In this document: in pieces, positions 6,002 to 10,448 of the stretch
Numbering within the stretch: the stretch's first letter is position 1
Layout: each line of letters opens with the position of its first letter
From: Candidatus Elarobacter sp.
GTDB lineage: Bacteria > Vulcanimicrobiota > Vulcanimicrobiia > Vulcanimicrobiales > Vulcanimicrobiaceae
NCBI GenBank assembly: GCA_030150085.1
Contig: JASLGJ010000008.1
Location: 1 to 10,448, forward strand
Length of the DNA: 10,448 nucleotides
Direction of reading: 5' to 3'
The notes under the pieces: generated by a model
Databases searched by the model: none
What the model was told of the DNA's origin: nothing
The model's input: only the letters and a program-made list of their open reading frames with translations
Made by a program: the position numbers and the translations under genes

Positions 6002-7195
6002 GTGGAAACCGTCGCCCGCGTCCTGTGCTCGTCCGATTCCGTCCCCGTCGCGGCGGCCGGCACGACCGCGCGCCCGCGCGGCGTGGGCCTGCTGGGCTGC
6101 GGCACCGTCGGCGCGGGCGTGGCGCGGCGGCTGCTGGCTTCGCACCCGGGCCTGCTGCGCGCGATCGCGGTGCGCCGGCCGGAGAAGCCGCGCGCCGTCG
6201 CATGGGATTCGTACGCGAGCGATCCGTTCGCGCTGGTCGACGACCCGGCGCTCGGGGTGATCGTCGAGTGCATCGGCGGCCTGGGGCTGGCGCGCGAGCT
6301 GGTGCTGCGCGCGATCGCGCGCGGCAAGGACGTCGTCACCGCCAACAAGGACCTGATCGCGACCGAGGGCCCGTGGCTGGCGGCGTTCGCGGCCCGCACC
6401 GGCGCGTCGCTGTGCTACGAGGGCGCGGTCGGCGGCGCGATCCCGATCGTGCGCGCGCTCAGCGGCGCGCTGGCGGACGAGGACGTGCTCGAGGTGGGCG
6501 GGGTGCTCAACGGCACGACCAACTTCGTGCTCGACGCGATGGACGCCGGCGCCGAGTACGGCGAGGCGCTGGCCGAGGCGCAGCGGCTGGGCTTCGCCGA
6601 GGCCGACCCGCGCGCGGACGTCGACGGGCACGACGCGGCCCACAAGCTGGCGATCCTGGCCGGGCTGGCCTTCCGCCGCCCCGCGACCTCGCCCGCCATC
6701 GCGCGGCGCGGGATCGGCGCGCTCTCGGCCGCCGACGTGCGGGCCGGGGCGGAGCTGGGCCTGCGCCTCAAGCTGGTCGCGGTCGCGCGCCGGACCGCGG
6801 CCGGAATCGAGGCCGGCGTGACCCCGGCCTACGTGCCGGCCGGCCACCCCTTCGCCCAGCCGCGCGGGGCGGAAAACGTGGTCCGGGTCCGCGGCCGGGG
6901 CTGCGGGACGCTGACCTTCGGCGGCGCCGGGGCCGGCGGCGATGCGACCGCCTCGGCGGTGGTGGCCGACGTCCTGGCCGCGCTGGGCGCCCGCGAGCGG
7001 GTCGTGCCGGCTCTCGGCGGGGCCGAGGAGCTGGCGGTCCGGCCGCTGCGGGCGCCGGCCCTGATCCGCTTCGCCCAGGGGAGCGTGGTGACCGACGAGG
7101 CCGTCCCGCTGGACGCGCTGGAGGCGGCGGCCGGGACGTACCGGGCCGGGCGCGAGGTGCAGGCGGTGATCCCGCTCTGGACGGACGCGGCCTGA
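6002..7195 (+). CDS. hom: Homoserine dehydrogenase, lacking a C-terminal ACT domain
   Basis: 397 residues; reduces L-aspartate-4-semialdehyde to L-homoserine with NAD(P)H in the cytosol, the branch point to Met, Thr and Ile. GTG start with AGAAAGG 6 nt upstream; the first 26 residues extend beyond the usual N-terminus. The Rossmann motif GLLGCGTVGAG has Gly32, Gly34 and Gly37. The catalytic Lys116 lies in TANKDL. YEGAVGGAIPI and NGTTNF form the substrate domain, and DVDGHDAAHK contains the Asp211/Lys215 pair. After the catalytic domain only about 60 residues remain and they show no ACT-type sequence, whereas many bacterial monofunctional Hom proteins of about 430 residues end in an ACT domain for Thr feedback. 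Control by the upstream attenuator may compensate. tRNA-Thr(CGU) follows 97 nt downstream with no terminator between. Confidence 0.95.
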   Translation: METVARVLCSSDSVPVAAAGTTARPRGVGLLGCGTVGAGVARRLLASHPGLLRAIAVRRPEKPRAVAWDSYASDPFALVDDPALGVIVECIGGLGLARELVLRAIARGKDVVTANKDLIATEGPWLAAFAARTGASLCYEGAVGGAIPIVRALSGALADEDVLEVGGVLNGTTNFVLDAMDAGAEYGEALAEAQRLGFAEADPRADVDGHDAAHKLAILAGLAFRRPATSPAIARRGIGALSAADVRAGAELGLRLKLVAVARRTAAGIEAGVTPAYVPAGHPFAQPRGAENVVRVRGRGCGTLTFGGAGAGGDATASAVVADVLAALGARERVVPALGGAEELAVRPLRAPALIRFAQGSVVTDEAVPLDALEAAAGTYRAGREVQAVIPLWTDAA

Positions 7196-7218
7196 GGCGA
7201 GGGAGACGCGGGCCGTAG

Positions 7219-7296
7219 GAGAGCGGCTGCCGGCGCGCGAACCGGTGTCGGTCGCTCTCGGCCCAGCCCGGCCGGGACACCGGCGCCCGAGCGCCG
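7219..7296 (+). promoter_or_regulatory. Overlapping hairpins between hom and tRNA-Thr
   Basis: GAGAGCGGCTG (7219-7229) can pair with CGGTCGCTCTC (7249-7259), 11 bp with two G-U pairs, extended inward by CCGG/CCGG. Alternatively CCGGTGTC (7242-7249) pairs with GACACCGG (7276-7283). These two structures share bases and exclude each other. A third hairpin, CGGCGC-CCGA-GCGCCG (7281-7296), reaches into the tRNA acceptor strand. There is no T run, so this is not a terminator. It may serve tRNA processing or be a by-product of GC-rich sequence. Confidence 0.4.
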
Positions 7297-7368
7297 ACGT
7301 AGCTCAGTTGGTAGAGCAGCTGATTCGTAATCAGCAGGTCGCCGGTTCGAGTCCGGCCGTCGGCTCCA
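7293..7368 (+). tRNA. tRNA-Thr (anticodon CGU)
   Basis: A complete 76-nt cloverleaf with encoded CCA. The acceptor is GCCGACG (7293-7299) with CGTCGGC (7358-7364). The D stem is GCTC/GAGC around AGTTGGTA. The anticodon stem is GCTGA (7319-7323) with TCAGC (7331-7335), and the loop TTCGTAA puts CGT at 7326-7328. The variable loop is AGGTC. The T arm is GCCGG-TTCGAGT-CCGGC (7341-7357). The discriminator is T7365, then CCA. Anticodon CGU reads only ACG, the main Thr codon of the leader peptide ahead of hom. No convincing promoter lies in the 97-nt gap after hom; a weak TGAGGC-17-TAGGAG (7193-7221) is the best candidate. Co-transcription with hom is therefore likely. Confidence 0.97.
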
Positions 7369-7372
7369 GCAG

Positions 7373-7396
7373 AAACCGCGTACCACGCGGTTTTTT
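7373..7396 (+). terminator. Rho-independent terminator after tRNA-Thr
   Basis: A 9-bp perfect stem, AAACCGCGT (7373-7381) with ACGCGGTTT (7385-7393), a 3-nt loop ACC, and a run of T that extends to 7396. It is 5 nt past the tRNA CCA end and should end both the tRNA transcript and any hom-tRNA read-through transcript. Confidence 0.9.
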
Positions 7397-7654
7397 CATT
7401 TCCGGGGCCAGTCTCCGGGGCGCCCCTGAGCCCGCCTCTGACCGCAGTTCTGACCACGGTTTTACGGCGGAGGGCCGCCCGGAAGCACAACTGCCGTCGC
7501 CACGCCGTCACCGACTCCGGCCCCATCCCACGGCAAGGCATCGGCGCAACTGGTACAACCGCCGGAAGCGCGCGAGGCGGCCGGGTGCGAGATGAGCGAT
7601 AGCTTGCGCCGAACCCGATGGGAATTGACGAGGGAGGACGGTTCGTGAAAGCGG
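7397..7654. other. Intergenic stretch without a recognisable gene
   Basis: 258 nt between the tRNA terminator and the end of the convergent FabH-like gene. No ORF with plausible codon use, no tRNA 3'-end repeat that would mark an attachment site, and no clear terminator for the minus-strand operon are visible. A short direct repeat, TCCGGGGC, occurs near its start. It marks the switch from the very GC-rich met block to the less GC-biased minus-strand operon. Confidence 0.5.
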
Positions 7655-8644
7655 CTATACCACCCAGCGCAGGCTGCAAGCGCCCCACGTCCAGCCCGCG
7701 CCGAAGCTCGCCAGCACGATGCGCTGACCGGGGCGAATGTCGTTCCCGCGCACCTTTTCGTCCAGCAGGATCGGCACGGTCGCGGCGACGGTGTTTCCGT
7801 AGCGCTCCAGGTTCGTCGGCAGCTTGACCGCTGGCAGTCCGAGCGCTGATTGGACGCTGGTCAGCAGTTTGCGCGAGGGCTGGTGCAGGATGAACCAGTC
7901 GACGTCGTCGGTCGTCAGCTCCGACTCGGCCAGCACCTCGCGGATCGAACGGGGAAAATAGCGCAGCGCGTTCTGCGCGACGCGCCGGCCGTCCATCGTG
8001 AAGCGGTCGCGCCGCTCGGCCAAAGCGTGCGCGTCGACGGGCCACTCCGCGCCTCCCGCCTCGACGGTGAGACCGAGGCGGTGTGTGCCGCCCGCGCCGC
8101 AGCGGATGCGCTCGATGCCCGGTACCGCGCTGGCCGAGACGACCGCCGCGCCCGCGCCGTCGCCGAAGAACACGTTGTCGCGGTGCTCGAAGTCGATGAT
8201 CGAAGAGATGGTGTCCGCTCCGATGACGAGTACGTGCTCGGCTCGGCCGGCGGCGATCGCATCGTGTGCCACACTCAAGCCGTAGAGAAATCCCGCGCAC
8301 GCGGCGTTGAGGTCGAATGCCGGAATTCCCTCGAGCTCGAGCTTCTCGTGCGCGATCGCCGCGCACGAAGGCACCTTGCGGTCGGGTGTCGTAGTCGCGA
8401 GCACCAACAGGCCGACGTCGTGCGGTTGCAGCCCGGCGGCACCGAGCGCTCTGCGGGCCGCAGCGACCGCCATGTCGGAGGTCGTTTCACCGGGCCGCGC
8501 GTAGCGCCGCTCGCGGAAGCCGAACAGTTCCTGCACGCGCTGCGGGTCTCCGCCCCAGCGCGCGGTCAACTCCGTGTTGAGCACCGTCCGCTCGGGCAGG
8601 TACGCGCCCGTTCCCGAGATGCGGGCATGACGCGGCGTCAGCAC
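7655..8644 (-). CDS. FabH-like 3-oxoacyl-ACP synthase III
   Basis: 329 residues, thiolase fold, full length for the KAS III family. The catalytic triad is intact: Cys116 in DLNAACAGF, His254 in FILHQPSRK and Asn284 in RYGNTVAA, matching Cys/His/Asn of E. coli FabH. The glycine-rich [11 protein letters not shown] and the C-terminal SFGAGWTWG motif are present. Two departures are HQPS in place of the usual HQAN and a specialised operon partner. It starts with GTG at 8644, overlapping the upstream acyl-CoA dehydrogenase stop by 7 nt (GTGCTGA), so translation is probably coupled. KAS III enzymes join acyl-CoA to malonyl-ACP; relatives also act as acyl transferases or ketone/quinolone-type synthases. 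The pairing with a dehydrogenase suggests supply or modification of a special starter acyl group more than housekeeping fatty acid synthesis. Codon use is less GC-biased than in the met block. Confidence 0.88.
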   Translation of the reverse strand: MLTPRHARISGTGAYLPERTVLNTELTARWGGDPQRVQELFGFRERRYARPGETTSDMAVAAARRALGAAGLQPHDVGLLVLATTTPDRKVPSCAAIAHEKLELEGIPAFDLNAACAGFLYGLSVAHDAIAAGRAEHVLVIGADTISSIIDFEHRDNVFFGDGAGAAVVSASAVPGIERIRCGAGGTHRLGLTVEAGGAEWPVDAHALAERRDRFTMDGRRVAQNALRYFPRSIREVLAESELTTDDVDWFILHQPSRKLLTSVQSALGLPAVKLPTNLERYGNTVAATVPILLDEKVRGNDIRPGQRIVLASFGAGWTWGACSLRWVV

Positions 8645-9759
8645 CGGCTGAGCTCCTGGTGCAGGATGTTCACGCGCTGGATGTCGCTCGTGCCGCCGGC
8701 GAGGCGCGTTCCCAGCGCGTCGAGCGCTTGGGTGGAGACCGCGCCGGTCATATAACCGGTGTGGCCGTGGACGAGCATGTTGGCTTGGGATGCCAGCACC
8801 AGCGACTCGCTGGCGACCAGCTTGGCGGTGGAGCAGGCCTGCACCAGCCGCGGGTCGTCGGCATCGACCTTCGCCAGCGCGTCGCGGGCCAGAGCGAGCG
8901 TGGTGTCGCGTCCGACGACGATGTCGGTCAGGTGGCGCTGGACGTATTGGTGCCTGATGATCGGCTGGCCGAACGCATGCCGCTCGCGGGCGTACGCGAT
9001 GGCGCTCTTCGCGATGCCGTCCATGACGCCGGCCGCCGCCATCGCGAAGAGCGCGCGATCGAGCGCGAGCGTCGCGTAGAGGGCACCGAGAGGCTGGCTC
9101 CGCTCGCCGATCAGGCGGTCCGCAGGCACCACGACGGCGTCGAGCGTGAAACCGCCGGTTGGGCTGTCGCGGTGGCCGATCAGATCCTCGGGCGCTTCGA
9201 ATGCCGCGCCGTCACGCGGTCTGTCGATCAGGAACAGACCGACGTGGCGCGAATCGCCGCCACCCGCGATGCGCGCCACGACCATCAGGACGTCGGCGAT
9301 CGGCGCGTTGGTGACGTGCGCTTTGGCGCCCGAGAGCAGGTAAGCTCCGGCCGCGGGCCGCGCGGTGGTGGTCAGAGCGCGCACGTCCGAGCCGCCCCCC
9401 GGTTCGGTGACGGCGGTCGAGCCGACCACGCCGCCGCCGCTCAGCAGCGGCACGAAGCGGCGGCGCTGCTCTTCGGTGCCGAAGCGCAACAGCAAGCGGA
9501 CCAGTCCGGCTTGCGAGATGAGCGAGATGCACAAGCCGATTCGCCCGCTGCACCGGCCCAGCTCGTAGAACGCGCCGCCGAGCGCGCTCCAGTCGCGGCC
9601 CTCGCCGCCGTACCGCTCCGGCACCGGGATGCGCCACAAGCCGTCGTTGCTGAGCAGCTCCCAGCCGCGGTAGTCGAACCCTTCGCGCGCCGTGCTGCCC
9701 GCGAGATGATTCCTGACCCGCTCGCCGAGCGCGCGGACGGAATGAGGCTTCTCGATCAT
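8638..9759 (-). CDS. Acyl-CoA dehydrogenase family flavoprotein with an atypical catalytic base
   Basis: 373 residues, standard length. ATG at 9759; no clear Shine-Dalgarno. Family motifs in order: [10 protein letters not shown] (46-54), the FAD/substrate motif [12 protein letters not shown] (114-125), [10 protein letters not shown] (258-267) and the C-terminal GGTSDIQR (355-362). In medium-chain-type enzymes the last motif is YEGTxxIQ, with the catalytic Glu. Here the Glu position is Gly355. The alternative helix-G position used by isovaleryl-CoA dehydrogenase (LDLER) is LALDR here, giving Asp234. It may use Asp234 as base, or act on an unusual acyl-CoA/acyl-ACP, or not be a classical dehydrogenase. 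It is the first gene of a two-gene operon with the overlapping KAS III gene. Confidence 0.9.
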   Translation of the reverse strand: MIEKPHSVRALGERVRNHLAGSTAREGFDYRGWELLSNDGLWRIPVPERYGGEGRDWSALGGAFYELGRCSGRIGLCISLISQAGLVRLLLRFGTEEQRRRFVPLLSGGGVVGSTAVTEPGGGSDVRALTTTARPAAGAYLLSGAKAHVTNAPIADVLMVVARIAGGGDSRHVGLFLIDRPRDGAAFEAPEDLIGHRDSPTGGFTLDAVVVPADRLIGERSQPLGALYATLALDRALFAMAAAGVMDGIAKSAIAYARERHAFGQPIIRHQYVQRHLTDIVVGRDTTLALARDALAKVDADDPRLVQACSTAKLVASESLVLASQANMLVHGHTGYMTGAVSTQALDALGTRLAGGTSDIQRVNILHQELSRC

Positions 9760-9795
9760 CGTTACACCCGAACTGACGTGAGAGGCGATACCGCC

Positions 9796-9818
9796 ATTCT
9801 AGTGCATCGCCCGCACCA
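9796..9818 (-). promoter_or_regulatory. Promoter of the acyl-CoA dehydrogenase/KAS III operon
   Basis: On the minus strand, TAGAAT (9801-9796) is a good -10, about 36 nt before the ATG at 9759, predicting a short untranslated leader. No convincing -35 is found at 16-18 nt. An imperfect inverted repeat, TAGTGC (9800-9805) and GCACCA (9813-9818) with a 7-nt spacer, abuts the -10 and could be an operator. The flanking 9819-9873 shows nothing else. Confidence 0.5.
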
Positions 9819-9873
9819 GCACACCGGCGCGCCGTCACAGTCTCGGCCCCGCCGTCGCAGCGCCGAAATTCGT

Positions 9874-10161
9874 CTACCTCAGCGACGCCCGCAGCGCGTC
9901 CACCCGGCGCTGCACCTCGTCCGCTTCGCGGCGGCAGCGCTCGATCGCGGCCTCGCCGTGCGCGATGGCGCGCTCGACGGCGTCCTTGCGGTCGGCGTGG
10001 AGGTCGGCGTCGGCGGCTTCGAAGATCGTGCTGTCGGTGACGTTCCGCACCACCGCGCTGGCGGGGTGGTCCTTGTCGGCCGCGCGGGTCGCGGCCCGGA
10101 TGTACTCGACCTCCTGGACGTCGTTGCCTTGCACGATCCAGCAGCGTTCGCCGTTGTTCAT
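9874..10161 (-). CDS. Small protein of unknown function with C-terminal helix
   Basis: 95 residues from ATG at 10161 ([20 protein letters not shown]). The frame is open further upstream to a GTG at 10260, but that extension is Gly/Ala/Arg/Pro-rich and looks non-coding, and a candidate promoter would start transcription inside it, so the ATG is preferred. The first half, to about residue 50, is likely a small beta-rich unit (WIVQG, SAVVRNV). The second half, rich in Ala, Glu, Arg and Asp with [23 protein letters not shown], should be a long amphipathic helix or coiled coil. No signal peptide or membrane segment. I do not recognise the family. It is divergent from the downstream SDR gene and not clearly part of the acyl-CoA dehydrogenase operon, from which a 114-nt gap with a promoter separates it. 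Confidence 0.6.
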   Translation of the reverse strand: MNNGERCWIVQGNDVQEVEYIRAATRAADKDHPASAVVRNVTDSTIFEAADADLHADRKDAVERAIAHGEAAIERCRREADEVQRRVDALRASLR

Positions 10162-10260
10162 GGCCCCCGCATTCGCGCCCGGTGGCGGTGCAGCATTCCA
10201 GCGCCCGATTCCTCGCCGCTCGCCCCGAGAGCCCGCGCCCGCTTCGGCCCGGCTCTTCAC

Positions 10261-10268
10261 GGTATAAG
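10261..10268. promoter_or_regulatory. Shared -10 region between divergent genes
   Basis: On the plus strand TATAAG (10263-10268) ends exactly 7 nt before the SDR ATG at 10276, again predicting a leaderless mRNA. On the minus strand the same TATA core reads TATACC (10266-10261), a usable -10 toward the small protein gene, with about 90 nt of untranslated leader. No good -35 is evident on either side. Confidence 0.5.
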
Positions 10269-10275
10269 GGCTTCC

Positions 10276-10448
10276 ATGACGACCTCGACGACTTCGTCCG
10301 AACTCGCAGGGACCGTCGCGCTGGTGACCGGGGCCAGCTCCGGGATCGGCGAGGCGACCGCACGGGCGCTCGCCGGAGCGGGGGCGGCCGTCGCCCTGGT
10401 GGCGCGCCGGCGCGAGCGGCTCGACGCGCTGGCGGCCGAGCTGCGCGG
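10276..10448 (+). CDS. Short-chain dehydrogenase/reductase, 3'-partial
   Basis: The frame runs from ATG 10276 off the end of the window (57 codons seen). After a Thr/Ser-rich start ([12 protein letters not shown]) comes the first beta strand VALVTG and the SDR cofactor motif TGASSGIG, then an Ala-rich helix and [18 protein letters not shown]. The Arg-Arg after the second strand fits NADP(H) preference. The catalytic Tyr-x-x-x-Lys lies beyond the window, so substrate and exact function cannot be told. The start is supported by the 7-nt spacing from a TATAAG -10 (leaderless); no Shine-Dalgarno is present. Confidence 0.88.
   Translation, partial: MTTSTTSSELAGTVALVTGASSGIGEATARALAGAGAAVALVARRRERLDALAAELR

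Noticed and set aside
6829..7595. ORFs on both strands crossing the tRNA, with peptides such as DVAQLVEQLIRNQQVAGSSP and RRPDSNRRPADYESA
   Set aside because: These are the familiar false translations of tRNA sequence; a complete cloverleaf explains the bases.
7625..7661. TTGACG and TATACC as a plus-strand promoter
   Set aside because: The spacing is 25 nt, too long, and no gene follows on that strand.
7293..10448. Integrated element with an attachment site in tRNA-Thr
   Set aside because: No integrase gene and no repeat of the tRNA 3' end were found to the right within the window.

Overview
This is a very GC-rich bacterial chromosomal window. Three transcripts appear to start on, or within a nucleotide of, a start codon (leaderless), which is common in Actinobacteria, Deinococcus, Chloroflexi and several candidate phyla such as Eremiobacterota. 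The lineage cannot be fixed from the sequence; an uncultured high-GC bacterium is a reasonable guess.

Layout. (1) 1-1610, plus strand: the end of an HD-GYP phosphohydrolase, then a seven-bladed beta-propeller protein. (2) 1607-7396, plus strand: a homoserine/methionine block. A promoter, a short Met-codon leader peptide and a transcription attenuator precede metY (O-acetylhomoserine sulfhydrylase), metX (homoserine O-acyltransferase) and a peptide-binding-type lipoprotein. The stop codon of the lipoprotein gene overlaps the start of a second leader peptide, rich in Thr, Met and Ile codons, with a second attenuator. Behind it come hom (homoserine dehydrogenase without an ACT domain), tRNA-Thr(CGU) and a strong terminator. 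(3) 7397-7654: no gene. (4) 7655-9759, minus strand: a two-gene operon of an acyl-CoA dehydrogenase and a FabH-like ketoacyl synthase, with looser codon use than the met block. (5) 9874-10161, minus strand: a small protein of unknown function. (6) 10276-10448, plus strand: the start of a short-chain dehydrogenase/reductase.

How the genes work together. Hom makes homoserine, MetX acylates it, and MetY replaces the acyl group with sulfide to give homocysteine: the direct-sulfhydrylation route to methionine.

The most notable content is the pair of related attenuators. Each has an extended -10 promoter ending exactly 7 nt before the leader ATG. Each has a control-codon segment that pairs with a conserved TCGTCGTCGCC segment. 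Each has a conserved GCGAGGG arm that pairs with the 5' arm of the terminator, with compensatory differences between the copies. The topology (control helix enclosing the antiterminator arm) differs from the textbook 1:2/2:3/3:4 chain. The second attenuator appears to control both hom and the tRNA that reads the ACG codons dominating its leader, which would make a closed sensing loop.
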